The notes: a model not told the origin generated them from the letters alone. DNA of 64,000 bases from Talpa occidentalis (GCF_014898055.3 NW_023604295.1:96177591-96241590), one strand, 5' to 3'; positions 1-10,999 are shown, counted from the stretch's first letter. A program made the numbers and translations.

Positions 1-27
1 TTTTTTTTTTTTGGTCTTCTTTCGTTG

Positions 28-1095
28 TTATTCGTCCCTCTGAGGTTCTGGCTTTAGGACTCCTTGTAGTATTTTTTGGAGTGGGGGTTTAGTCTTAATG
101 AAATTCCGGAGTTTCTCTTTGTCTGGGAAGGTCCATATTCTTTCTTCATGGAGGAAAGAGAGCTTTGCGGGATAGAGTATTCTTGGTTGGCATCTGTTTT
201 CTTGGAGTCTGTTGACTATGTCCCTCCACTCTCTCCTTGCCCGTAGTGTTTCTTCGGAGAAGTCTGATGTCAGCCTGATTGGTTTTCCTTTGAATGTTAT
301 CTGTCTCTTCCCTCTTGTCAGCTTCATTATTTTTTCCTTGTCCTGGATTCTTGGGAGCTTTACTATTATGTGTCTTGCTGTGTTTTTCCTTTCGTCGTGG
401 AAGTTTGGTGTTCTTCTTGCTTCTTGTATATCAATTTTCAGCTCGTTCTTCGCATTTGGGAAGTTCTCTTCAATTATCTCCTGGAATATTTTCTCTGTTC
501 CTACATCTCTCTCCTCTCCTTCTGGAATTCCTATAACTCTTATATTTCCTTTCCTCATGGAGTCAGATAATTCCCGAAGTCTTTCTTCATTCTTTTTCCT
601 TCGTACTTCTCTTTCCTTTTCTGTTTTGGTTCTTTTTATTTCTGTGTCTTCAAGAGTACTTATTCGTTCTTCCATTTCATCTATCCTGCTTTCATTGCTT
701 TTCCCAGAGTTCTTTAGTTCCTCCATTAATTCTTTGATCTCCTGCATTTCTTTTACTTCCCTCTTTAGGGACTCAATTTCATTCTTCTGACCATTGTTTT
801 CCCTCTTTAGGGACTCAATTTCCTTCTTCTGATCTATCACTTTTTTAATCATGGCAATTTTAAATTCTCTTTCTGAAAGGCTCAGTTCTTCCAAGTTGCT
901 GTCATTGCAATCTGGGGAGTGGTTTTCTTTTTGTGGTGTGCTTCTTTCCGGAGGCGTTGTTAGGTTGCGTGTGGTTCTTCTACTCCCTACTGTCTGTTTT
1001 CTAATTTGTCGTATGCATTGGGACACTGTGTTGCTCGGACTGGCCGGAATCTTGGGTGAACTTCTCCGCTCCCCTCTGGCTCCTCCAGGAGCCAT
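28..1095 (-). CDS. L1 ORF1 protein (RNA-binding chaperone), intact 355 aa
   Basis: This is the nucleic-acid-binding ORF1 protein of an L1-lineage retrotransposon, which coats the element RNA as a trimer. Residues 1-70 are basic and low complexity. About 75-180 is a heptad-rich coiled coil with many Lys/Glu. About 183-270 is the RRM, with an RNP2-like NIRVIGIPEGEE at 184 and an RNP1-like strand RHIIVKLPR at 241. About 275-333 is the C-terminal domain, with ARREW near 286, PAKLSF at 309 and FPDKEKLRNFI at 323. Residues 90-103 and 104-117 are a tandem two-heptad repeat. Length is near that of human ORF1p (338 aa). The frame has no stop or frameshift. The stop is TAA at 28-30. The first Met fits the usual short basic N-terminus. 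Confidence 0.9.
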   Translation of the reverse strand: MAPGGARGERRSSPKIPASPSNTVSQCIRQIRKQTVGSRRTTRNLTTPPERSTPQKENHSPDCNDSNLEELSLSEREFKIAMIKKVIDQKKEIESLKRENNGQKNEIESLKREVKEMQEIKELMEELKNSGKSNESRIDEMEERISTLEDTEIKRTKTEKEREVRRKKNEERLRELSDSMRKGNIRVIGIPEGEERDVGTEKIFQEIIEENFPNAKNELKIDIQEARRTPNFHDERKNTARHIIVKLPRIQDKEKIMKLTRGKRQITFKGKPIRLTSDFSEETLRARREWRDIVNRLQENRCQPRILYPAKLSFLHEERIWTFPDKEKLRNFIKTKPPLQKILQGVLKPEPQRDE

Positions 1096-2293
1096 CTCTG
1101 GCTTCTGGGGCAGCTTTCTGCTGGTTTTAGGCAGTTTTTACTGAAGAAATGTCCCTGTTCTAAAATGGCGAAGCGGGATGCAGTCCCTGCGCCTCCGGTT
1201 TCAGGCACACTCTTCTGCGCACCTGGTCTGCCCCGGACGTGGGTGCCTGCTCCCTCTGTGGGCTCAGACTGCTGGTCGGAAGGGGCCTGGCGTGGGCTAA
1301 CTTCCCGGCTGACCACTGGGTCCTCCAGAAGCCTTCTGCCCTTTTCAAGCAGTCTTAAGAGATTTCCTGTTCTATGGGGTGTTAGTGACTTTTTTTTTCT
1401 GGTCGCTAGGTGGCGCCAGAGATCTCTCCTATTGTCCTTGGGGGGCTGTTTTTCACCTCCCCCCACCCTGTGGGACAGGGACCAGAGTGGGAATGGTAGG
1501 GTAAACCTCAACAGCTTTGGGGTGCTGTGACTGCCTTGTGCCCCACCGTCGTGAAGAACCCACGCCCCAAATTTCGTGCCCCGGGTCTCAGTTCCAAAGC
1601 CCTCAGTTCCAGGACGCGGGCTGTAGCCCAGTTCAGTGGCGCGGGAATGGCGCCTTTTGCACCGCTCCCGTGCCTGGGCGCCTGGTTCCTGCTCACTCAG
1701 GGAGGGACTTTCACCCCCGTGAGGGCCTCCGCGTGTCTCCCCGCAAGCCTAGGTTGCAGGCGCGGGGACCTGGGCAGCGGCGATCCCGGTCTGCACTTGC
1801 TTTTCAAGCGCGCTGAGCGCGCCGTTTTTCTGCGCCAGCTTACCGGCAGCCCGGGCTGTGTGCGCGTCTCCCGGGGTCTTTGTTCTTCTCTAATGGCGCC
1901 CGGAGCCGTTCGCTCACCGCCGCGGCAGATCCTGCAGGGTTCTCCCCAGCTCCCGTTCACGGGGTGTGGTGGCTGCAATAGTTCCTTTCCACTCACAGTC
2001 CCGCTTGCTGTGTCGTTTGTTCTTGTTGGCCGTTTTGGTTTGTTGTTTTCCTCCTCTCTGCGGGTCGGAGAGTGCCGCCTCTGTGGGCGGGGGAGGGGAG
2101 CAGGGTTCTGCGCTTCCCTCCCTTCTAGTCCTCTTTTATGGCCACTTTCTTCTTCGGGTAGTTTGCTGGAGTCACCCGTTTATCTTCCCTGTCCCAGTTC
2201 TCACTGGGACCTGCCGCTTTTCCTCCCTATTAACTTTTTTTAATGGGAGATCTTACTCGCAGCGTCTCCTCGCCGCCATGTTGCTCCGCCCCC
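1096..2293 (-). promoter_or_regulatory. L1/HAL1 5' UTR with internal promoter and YY1 site
   Basis: This GC- and CpG-rich leader of the young L1-type element is expected to hold the internal RNA polymerase II promoter. A perfect YY1-type motif (GCCGCCATGTTG on plus, 2272-2283) lies 11-22 bases inside the 5' end, matching the position of the YY1 site in human L1 that sets the transcription start. The overlapping open frames on both strands are GC-rich chance frames. Confidence 0.65.
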
Positions 2294-2349
2294 TTCCACA
2301 TGAATTTTTAAATATAAAAATGATTTAAGTATCTAGAGTTTTTACATAC

Positions 2350-2619
2350 TTTTTTTTTTTTAAAGATTTATTTATTTATTTATACAAGCACTGGGTACAG
2401 TCAGAAGCGTGGGAGGGTGAGAGAATTCACCAGAGCCTGAGCTGGGAGCAGAACAGGCAGATGGATGAAGTACACTGCTGAAGGGAGCAGCGGGGCAGCA
2501 GGAGAGGTCTGCGTGCCATGTGGGACCCTTGCCTGGTGGCCGGGGATCAAGCCAGTGCTGCAGAGGCTGCGGGCAGCTTCACAACCCAGGGCTCAACCAC
2601 TGTGCCACCAGGGAGGCCC
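2350..2619 (-). mobile_element. tRNA-derived SINE, subfamily B
   Basis: This is a full-length minus-strand copy that starts with the T-run of its A-tail and ends at the GGGCCTCCCTGG head. It carries polymerase III A-box and B-box remnants. The tail has the GACTGTACCCAGTGCTTGTA diagnostic and an AGGGTCCCACATGG block, which set this subfamily apart from most copies here. A short TACATAC repeat flanks it on both sides, a probable target-site duplication. Confidence 0.85.
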
Positions 2620-3995
2620 TACATACATTCTTAGTGACAGAAAATCTATTAAACAAGGTGTTAACCTAGCTCAAGCTCCATCGAAGAAGAGAAGCATTTT
2701 ACATTTGGGATGATCACTTTTAAAAGTTGGAGGAGGGTGAGGTGGGACTGAGGGTTGGATTTTATCCATGTGAATGACAGTATTAACATAACATGAACAC
2801 TAAATGTGAGAAATGTGAGTGTTTGCGATTTGAAAATATTTTTCCCTTGTGAGGGTTAAGCCCATAAAACACCATGAAAAGGTTTTAGACAACTGGGAAG
2901 GGAGGAATTCATAGTTCTACTTGCAGATAACATAAAAAGGATTTGGCGAGTTCTTTAAATTCACTCTCAGTGAAATTTGTTTTTCTTGGGACTGGACACT
3001 AGATGTCTCGGTTACATGGAGTCTGCAATGAAAGCAACAGGAATTTACAAAAAGGGAAAAAAAGATTGGTGCAGAAACATGAACTACACAGTTTTATATA
3101 GTGTAACTTTTTCTTTGGGATACTAGAATTTAATTTCAATGAAATGTTCCTTGAAACTACACTAGTATATCCTTAAACCTTATTAAAACTCATAGAAACT
3201 TCAGTACTGTCCTGCAACTTACAGGATGAGGAATTAAAAAGAAAGATATTTAGAGACTTTTTCATAAGACTTGGATGACAGTGGAATTAGAAGTCAGCAG
3301 AGAATCGAGAAATTACCAGCCTCCTATATTAGTCTCTAGAAGAAGCTACTCCTGTTGAGTAATTTATGTAAAAGTAGAAAGTGCTCCTGAAAAGACATAT
3401 ATTGTATATGTGACAAGTTTCATGAGGAGCGAGAAGCACTGATTTTTTTAATACTGAAATCACAGCATTTATGCACCAAAATGTCATTCAAATCATTCAA
3501 ATCCCTTCCATCGGGTCTTGTTTCCCTCTAGCCTCTTCTTGTAGAGGAAGAGCTCAAGAACAGATGGACTTCTTATAGCCACCATGCAACTTACATTTCT
3601 AATAATGAAAAGTAAAATAAATGCATATCTATTAAACTATAAAATGTTTGTCTATGTACCCCTGAAATTATCTAGCGTCTCTAGTATGACATATAGCCTG
3701 TTCTTGGGGGGAGGGGGCTCTTAACTAGTTCAGTGATATGTAGAGACAAGGACAAAGGATGACAGTAGAAGCAGAGCATGGAAGAGGGTAGAAAAGGGGC
3801 CAAGGAGCACAGTGCAATGATCAATTCCCAGCAGACACCTATTCTTTCACCCAGTTGGTACCATGGTCTCCTCCCAATCTTGGGAGGGAGAGAAAAGCGG
3901 GGCACCCTGTGGATCCAGGTTTATCCTTGGAGGTGGGTTAATCACAACAGGTACAACTCATACACTGGCCCTCTGACCCTGTCCATTCCCTCCCA

Positions 3996-3996
<1 letters not shown>
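2620..3996. other. Intergenic, no gene recognised
   Basis: This AT-leaning sequence shows no coherent coding frame and no repeat I recognise with confidence. The short open frames show no protein-family signature. Confidence 0.6.

Positions 3997-4040
<44 letters not shown>
3997..4040. repeat. (CA)22 microsatellite
   Basis: This is an uninterrupted CA dinucleotide run. The nearby open frame that reads through it as Thr-His repeats is an artefact. Confidence 0.97.
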
Positions 4041-4043
<3 letters not shown>

Positions 4044-4657
4044 CCTTTATTCTAGGGTAGCCTTGGTCCTGCCTCCTTAACTGTGCAGAAGGGGTGGAAA
4101 TAAGAGGCTGATTGTTAGTACATGAGCTTCTTAGGTGACATTTTTGGTACTTCCTGGGAAATCACCCCTTGCCCTCAACCTCTGGCCCCCCAGTCTCATT
4201 ATCCACCCCCACATGCCTCCCTCACAGGGCCGTCTATCCAGGCTGCTGTGGGTGTGCTCTGGAGGTGGAGCTAGCAAGGGAAGTTGAGGGGGACACAATT
4301 CTGTTCCCATGTTGCTGAGCGTCACTGAGAAGAAACAAATGAAGACTGTTCGGCAAGGCCACACAATAAGCTGCTTTCTCCCGGAGCCATGACCTTTACC
4401 CAGGAAGGGGCCCAGCACACTTACCGAATCTCTGTACTTGCTGGAGAGAATCCGCAGTAAACAGAGTAAGAAGGCCCTCATTGTCAACAAGGAGCTCCAG
4501 AAGCCATCTGAGCTTTCAACACAAAGTGCTTGGTTGCCTGGTCAATACTGTCATCCAATTTTGCTCTGGAAATGGATTATTTAAAGTGAAAAAAAAATTA
4601 TTTAGTTGAATTTGGATTGGCCTGGATGATAGCCAATAATTGCCAATGTGGCCATGT
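4041..4657. other. Intergenic, no gene recognised
   Basis: This unique-looking sequence lies between the CA repeat and the next SINE. I see nothing with a family signature. Confidence 0.55.
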
Positions 4658-4672
4658 TGGTTACTTACTTTT

Positions 4673-4942
4673 TTTTTAAAAAAAGATTTATTTATTTATG
4701 CATACAAGAACTGGGGACAGGCCAGAGGTGTGGGGGGTGAGAGGATTCTCCAGAGACAGAGAGGGGAACAGAACAGGCAGACTGACTGAAATACACTGCT
4801 GAGGGGAGCAGAAGGCGAGAAAGGAGAGGTCTGCTACGCCATGTGGGTCAACGCCCTGGCCGGGGACTGAACTACTGCTGCAGTGACTGCAGATAGCTTC
4901 ATAGTACTGCGCCCTAACCCCTTGTGCCACTGGGGAGGCCCA
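4673..4942 (-). mobile_element. tRNA-derived SINE, subfamily A
   Basis: This is a full-length minus-strand copy with the CAGTTCTTGTATGCATAAAT tail diagnostic of the common subfamily. A perfect 15-base target-site duplication flanks it at 4658-4672 and 4943-4957, showing L1-type endonuclease insertion. Confidence 0.92.
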
Positions 4943-4957
4943 TGGTTACTTACTTTT

Positions 4958-6972
4958 AATTCATGTCTCCTTCTGTGCTCAGAGTGTTGGTTTTGTACAG
5001 TTGTTGGTGACCATAAGCCAAGTCCCAGAGGATCACCTTTATTGTGGCCATGTCTTCCTTCGAGGTCAGGGATTGCTCTAAATTGTAAACTCTGAGGACC
5101 TTTGTGGAAGAGCAAAAGTCCCATCTTGCTGCCCTTTCTTCTGGCTTTTAGACATCTCTAAGGCCCTGATGCTTGGACTGGCTTTGGACCATCATCTGAC
5201 TATGAGGGTAGATATCATACACAGAGTTTACTGACAAGGACGGGCTCCTTGTCAATACAACTGAACTTCAGAATGGGCTAGTTTGGGACTTCTTGTTAAG
5301 TTGATTTTTCTGTGGATTGCAGTCCAAAGCATCTCTACTGATAGACATCCTTTCCCCCAACTGATCTAACATTATCAGGTATAAATCAACCTCTGAGCAA
5401 ACAAATTATAAACAAGCTGGTCTTGTTATGGCTGAAGGCAAGATGCTGGACTCCAGAGGATTTCAAGGATTGTGCAGTTACACTACAGAGGAGTTTGAAA
5501 TTGATTGGAACAATAAGCACTAAGTTGGACAGTCATAGAATTCTCTTTCTTATCAAGACAACAGCGTGCTTACCTCAGAAATGGATTTCTTTTTTGTTTA
5601 GTTTTTTTTTTTCATTCCCTGAAGGGTTTGGAACTGTGATCCATCCAGTAAATATCTATTAAACTATTTCCGTATGTGCATTTGACAGTGTGTTGGTGAT
5701 TGGCTCGCTACTTCCCCCAAGCCAGATGCAGAGTGCACTGTGACATGTGGTAGCAGTGCTGTGGGCCAAGGGCTGTGGGCTCTTTGGTCAATAGCCTCTT
5801 GTCCTATAGCTGGACTCTTCTGAAATCAGTGTCCCAGTGTCCTTGGGGGAACTCAGTCTAACATGAACTTATCCAGTGCCACCCATGCAAGGTCAATGCA
5901 TTAAATATGGAGTAAAAGATATACTGTAGTCACCATACTGGTGCCATTGAATCAGACATGCAGAACAAACAGTCACTTGATAGATGAGGACATAGACCTA
6001 GAGAAAACAAATCACTTGTTTTACAGATGATAAAAAGAGCAAAAAGGAACAGAAAAAAAGAAATCAGTGACCCTACATACACTTCATCATCCTAAAAGAA
6101 AGAGAGGCAGGACTTTGAACAAAGGGAAAAAATCAATGATACTTGACACATTTTAAATGAGTAATCACAGAAATGATGCAATTAAATTTTCATCCTGTTT
6201 TCTGCTAGAAACTCTTCTAAATCTTAAGTTGAAGTTTCAACTTCAATTTCAACAACATGCTTCTGAATGTGAGTGTGTTAATTTTTGCAGTTGAGTTGCG
6301 GTAGGTATGCTGGTAACTCTGTGCTGATCTCAGAGCTCAGCTCTGAATTGTTGGCGAATATTGTGGGGTCAGGAACGGTCACACAGGTTCAGAATGGTCT
6401 GGATGTTTGTAAGGTAACAAGCTCCAGGGGGCTTTTTGAGCCTGAGAAGCTTGCCTTGGCCAAGTGGCGTTCTCTCAGATCAATACAAGGAATCCAAAGG
6501 GTCTCAGATGTCATAAGTGGCCCAGAGAATGCCTACTGCAGGTCTCCACCAGGCAGGCCCAGGAGCACACTGCTACTCAGCACAGGGATTTCTTGGGCTC
6601 ACTGAAAACCCAGGAGTAGAATTCACTTCAGATGGTTCTGGAATCAGGGCTCAAATGCCATCAGGACTCAATTCCCTCCACATTGAGTTTCCTCCACTAA
6701 GCTAGTCATAATCTCGGGATTGCCAAGGTAGCCCCACTCAGTTCTAGGTGTTCCTCCATGCTGGCAAGAAGGAGGCAGTATCTCTGGATTCTGTTCCTCT
6801 TCTGCTCCAAGCAGCCATGGGAGAGATACACCTATTATCTTATAGTGTTCCCAGGAGGAAGTCTCATCAGCTCTCAGGGGGTCACATGCACATTGCTGAG
6901 TCAATCACCACGACCACGGAAATGCGAGGTATTGATTAATGAAGGCCTAGATCTCGAGCTGCTGCTTCTTCT
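4958..6972. other. Intergenic, no gene recognised
   Basis: There is no supported gene. An open frame at 6285-6605 on plus has no recognisable family, and the surrounding sequence shows no splice or promoter pattern that I would defend. Confidence 0.5.
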
Positions 6973-7250
6973 TTTTTTAAATAAACACTTGCTATTTATT
7001 TATTTATGCAAACAAGAGCTGGGGTACAGGCCAGAGATGTGGGGGGTGAGAGGACTCACCAGAGACAGAGTGGGGAAGAGAACAGGCTGACTGACTGAGG
7101 TACACTGCTAAGGGGAGCAGCAGGTGAGACAGGAGAGGTCTGCTGTGCCATGTGGGTTTCTCCCTGGTCAGCCGGGGATTAAACTCATGCTGCAGAGGCT
7201 GTGGATTGCTTCGTAGTGCTGTGCTTAACCCCTTGGCCATCAGGGAGGCC
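6973..7250 (-). mobile_element. tRNA-derived SINE, subfamily A
   Basis: This is a full-length minus-strand copy ending at the GGCCTCCCTG head. An imperfect TGCTTCTTTTTT repeat flanks both ends. It carries the CTCTGGCCTGTACCCC tail signature of subfamily A. Confidence 0.88.
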
Positions 7251-8059
7251 TCTTGTGCTTCTTTTTTAGAGCTCTTCCCAAACAGATAGACAGCTTCCTT
7301 CCCACGTGATTTCCTGCTACCAGCGTGGCTTTGTACTTCCTTCTGGTTTCACAGGACTATAATAACTCTGTTGCCTGGTAGCTGCCTGGATGGGGAAAAG
7401 GAAGTTAGAATGCTCACCTGGCTTTGAAACCAGGAGTATCTTAGTTGTGGCCAGAGTATGAGGTGGGTGCTGCCATGAAGCAAATTTAATGGTTTTTAGT
7501 TGCCTATTCTTCCCATAGGTGCAGTTTCTCCCCCTCCGTCCTTAATGGGTAGCTTCCCTCTGCTGTATCTCTTGGCTCTCCTGTGGCCACCAGGGAATGC
7601 CAGTAAGTTGGTCCCTTGTATGCAGCTATTTCCACGGCTTGACCCACAGGTGGTTTCTTTGTCCAGGGTCCACAGGCACCTGTTCTTTTCATCCTTTTCT
7701 TTGTGTTATATCACTCTATGCCATACACAGCAACTGTCCTTATTCTGTAGGGTATCTTCATGTTATCTCAGGTCAGTGTGTGCATGTGTGTGTGTGTGGG
7801 AGGTATGTATGTTTGTGTGTGTGGTGGGGTCATGTTCCAATAATCTGGAAAATAAGCAGGTGTCACTATTTATAGAATGGGCTACACTCGGTCAACTACA
7901 ATTCAAAGTTGAAGCAGAACCAGATGTTCTGTGTCTCAAGTCATTGTGTGTCTGATTCGGAGTATTAATTCAACGTTATATTGGAAATCCTTAAATTTGG
8001 GATATCAAAGGGTAGATGCTATTGAGAGATATGCTGACAGCGTACATACCTGTAGGTAG

Positions 8060-8103
8060 TGACATTTATTTATTTATTTCCTGACATTTATTTATTTATT
8101 TCC
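8060..8103. repeat. 22-bp tandem duplication
   Basis: Two adjacent copies (8060-8081 and 8082-8103) of a 22-base unit contain an ATTT-repeat core. They look like a recent slippage or duplication event. Confidence 0.85.
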
Positions 8104-8551
8104 TTCAATAAGCTAAGCAGGGAGCACGTTATTTGAGAGGGACCTGAAGGGTGACAGGCACAGACTTGGAAGCGAGGTCCTGCCCCACGGCGGTCTTCCA
8201 GCTGGAACACCAGCGCCCTCTGCTGGCAAGACTTTCCTGACTGGTTCTCCTGGTCTGTGTCTGGTTCCGAGTTCTTCAGAGATGAGATGTTGCTCAAGGG
8301 TAGGCTGAGCTTGCAGGCTCCGACTTTTACCAGGGGTTGGAAGCTACAGCAGACAAGAGTTTTAGCGTATATCTTTCCCCATTTCCACGAATTTTCTCTC
8401 AAATGCAGATAGCTTGTTTACATGACTCACTTTCCAGATGTAAAGATGCTTTCCTTCAAAAACACTTTTCCTCAGAAAGAACATCTTCAAAACGAAGTTT
8501 CACATGAACTAGTTTATGAAATTTTGTAAAAATAACATGTTTGCAGTTTGA

Positions 8552-8608
8552 CAAAGTAAGGTGAAAATACTGTGTCAAAGTAAGGTGAAAATACTGTGTC
8601 AAAGTAAG
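8552..8608. repeat. 24-bp tandem repeat, 2.4 copies
   Basis: Copies at 8552-8575 and 8576-8599 are identical, and a partial third follows at 8600-8608. The unit is a CAAAGTAAGG-led 24-mer. Confidence 0.88.
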
Positions 8609-9403
8609 TTCCCTTTTTCATATGGAAGGGTCAGGGGATGATAAACCCCCTGCCCCCCAAATCACATGTTTCTCCTGGCTACATTGCATTCCCCCCCCCA
8701 CACGTATATGTGAAATGCTGTTGTTAAATGAGGCCTGAGCCCCGCTCTCAGTCGGGCACCCCTGTAATGGAAAACTCGGTTAGAGCAGAGTTGAAGCCTC
8801 CTTGAAGTTCTTCAGGGTCACACTGATGCAATTACAAACTAAGTAGCTTATGTCTGTGAGGGACCACATGGTGGATACTTGTGGGCCCCTCCCCGCCCAC
8901 CTGCCTTCTCTGGTTATCCCTGTTAGCCCTCAGGATTGGGTGTCTGCAGCCATCAGGGGCTCTGACCCTTTAGCCAGAGTCAACAGGACCAGGAGTCAGT
9001 GACCAAGGGAGGGTGGGGTAGGTGGAAATCAAATTGTCTTTTTCAGAAATTGGCAAGTAGGACACAGAGACAGTGAGTCTCTGATGAACACGTTTCCTGT
9101 GAGGTCTAGATCTCCAGCTGGCATGACACTGTAGGTCAGGAGACGCAGAGGAGGCTGGTCAGTGCAGAAGAATAAAGGGGACATGAGAGGGATGCAGAGA
9201 TGTGGAGAGAAGTTTCTGCCTCTTGGTTCCAACTTATATCCATCCTCCCCTTAGGTTCTATATTAAGCTCTTATTTCTGTCCCACATCCTGCTTTATTTA
9301 AATGACAAAAGACTCCTAAGAAGGATGCACTACTCTTTAGTTTGCACTTACTACAAAGCAGAAACTTTTGCCTGAGAACTTAGAATTAAATTATGTTGAT
9401 CCA

Positions 9404-9672
9404 GGGCCTCCTTGGTGGTGCAAGGGGTTAAGCACAGCACTGTGAAGCTGTCCACAGTCTCTGCAGCACAAGTTCAATCCCCGGCTGGCCAGGAAGGTGA
9501 CTGACCCACATGGCGCAGCAGTCCTCTCCTGTCTTGCCCGCTGCTCCCCTCAGCAGTGTACTTCAGTCAATCTGCCTGTTCTGTTCCCCATTCTGTCTCT
9601 GGTGAATCTTTTTATTCCCCACACCTCTGGGGAATCCCAGTTCTTGTATGCATAAATAAATCTTTTTAAAAA
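9404..9672 (+). mobile_element. tRNA-derived SINE, subfamily A
   Basis: This plus-strand copy begins GGGCCTCCTTGG, with B-box-like GTTCAATCCCC and the usual CTGCTCCCCTCAGCAGTGTA body. It ends in AAATAAATC plus an A-rich tail. Confidence 0.9.
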
Positions 9673-9746
9673 TGCATGAATAAGCAAAAGATTGGTTAGA
9701 GATTCATACGATGGCATACTATGCAGCCATTAAAAGTATAAGAGCA

Positions 9747-10004
9747 GACCTCCCTGGTAGTGCAGTGGTAAAGATAGTGCTATCAAGCTACTGCCAGCCA
9801 CTAAAGCACAAGTTCAATCCCGGCCGGCCAGGGAGCGACCCACATGGCACAGCAGACCTCTCCTGTCTCCTCCTCCTCCGCTGCTCCCCTCAGCAGTGTA
9901 TTTCAGTGGATCTGCCTGTTTTGCTCCCCACTCTCTTTGGTGAATCCTCTCACCCCTCTACCTCTGGCTTACATGTATAAATAAATCTTAAAAAAAATAA
10001 AAGA
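9747..10004 (+). mobile_element. tRNA-derived SINE, subfamily A, nested in old L1
   Basis: This plus-strand copy sits between perfect ATAAGAGCA repeats at 9738-9746 and 10005-10013. It inserted into the older L1 3' end, so it is the younger event. Confidence 0.9.
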
Positions 10005-10231
10005 ATAAGAGCAACAGGTCCATGTCACACCAAGGAAAGTTCTCCATGATATGTTATTAAATGAAGTATTGAATTCTGTATGTAGTATGTTCTCCTCTAC
10101 ATAAAAAGAACTAAAAATATATAAGTTTACAGACACATATACACATATGCTTGGATATGTGTAGGGATTCTCCAGAGGTGGGACAGCATGTTACTCCAGA
10201 GAGAAACCTGGAGGCAGAACCAGAGGGAAAC

Positions 10232-10266
10232 TTTTTTCCAAACAGGTGTGCCCTGTTTGGAAAAAA
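10232..10266. repeat. Perfect 15-bp inverted repeat, 5-nt loop
   Basis: The arms at 10232-10246 and 10252-10266 are exact reverse complements (TTTTTTCCAAACAGG) around TGTGC. No terminator or RNA gene is implied in this context. Confidence 0.9.
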
Positions 10267-10960
10267 AAAAAAAATTAACCATGTACACATACTAGCACTT
10301 TTAAAAATACATGACACATAAGCACACACAAGTGCATCAGCCTGCTTTACATGATCATTAAGTAGAGATAAGCCATTTCCCTTAACCAGGAGTTTCTGGA
10401 AATAAGAGGAGAAAAAGATTCATTAATGTCCACACAGCTTGCAACATGATCGGTGTTTATTCTAGTGGGTTTGCATGATCAGATGAAGGCAGTGGGAAGT
10501 GAAGGCTCGGAGGCCAGATGGGGCTCAGTTCCGGGGGAAGAAGTGAAACCGGCAGGGGCGTGCTCTGAACGCCCCAAGTCCAGCAAGTTGTGGCTGAGGC
10601 CCAGGAACTGCCAAAAACCATGCTCTCATTTCCTGTGTGGATTTTCGTCACTCAAAACAGTGAAGTCCTTAGACTTGGGATTTTCTGCCTCTGTTGAATG
10701 ATAAAAACAATCTTTTCTCCAGGTTCTTCTAAGGAATAAAGATGAAAGACATGGTCCAGTGCCTGGCTCAGTTATTTTTAGCTGAATGCAGCATGTTTTG
10801 TAGTCATTTTGATTGACTTTTCTTCAGCTGTCCTACAGGGAGGTGCATCCCCTATACTACTGGAGATTATGGGTGTCCACGGAGGTGCTGGGGGTTCTAG
10901 GTTTGAATTCAGATGCTGTTGTTTAGAGGAAGCTATCACTACAAGTGCCTGCTCTATTTG

Positions 10961-10962
<2 letters not shown>

Positions 10963-10998
<36 letters not shown>
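10963..10998. repeat. (GT)18 microsatellite
   Basis: This is a perfect GT dinucleotide run. Overlapping open frames translate it as Cys/Val repeats and are artefacts. Confidence 0.97.

Positions 10999-10999
<1 letters not shown>

Larger units (their letters stand above)
1..2293 (-). mobile_element. Young L1-derived element, HAL1-like, 5' end intact
   Basis: On the minus strand the element starts at 2293 with a G-run and GGAGC motif like the 5' terminus of mammalian L1, followed by a perfect YY1-type site, a CpG-rich 5' UTR of about 1.2 kb and an intact ORF1 (1095 to 28). After the ORF1 stop there are only 15 bases before an uninterrupted run of 12 A (T on the plus strand) at the window edge. 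A normal L1 continues into an inter-ORF spacer and ORF2, so an A-run here suggests a half-L1 (HAL1) organisation, ORF1 without ORF2. The 3' flank is outside the window, so an A-rich spacer of a full L1 cannot be excluded. The open frame and unmutated 5' end indicate a recent insertion. Confidence 0.8.
7251..9403. other. Intergenic with TG-rich tract and tandem duplications
   Basis: I see no supported gene. The stretch holds an imperfect TG-rich tract near 7777-7828 and the tandem duplications listed separately. Confidence 0.55.
9684..10330 (+). mobile_element. Old L1 (L1M-type) 3' end, split by a SINE
   Basis: The sequence before and after the SINE at 9747-10004 reads as one old L1 3' region. 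The left part carries the ATACTATGCAGCCATTAAAA block typical of L1 3' ends. The right part matches the downstream L1 3' UTR style (TATGTAGTATG, then AT-rich text). Boundaries are approximate. Confidence 0.6.

Noticed and set aside
212..790. 192-residue plus-strand frame over L1 ORF1
   Set aside because: It is the antisense shadow of the ORF1 coding sequence, Leu/Ser/Phe-rich from reversed Lys/Glu codons.
9404..9672. Functional tRNA gene suggested by A/B-box motifs
   Set aside because: The motifs belong to the tRNA-derived SINE head. The sequence does not fold as a cloverleaf with intact acceptor pairing that I can see, and many copies exist.
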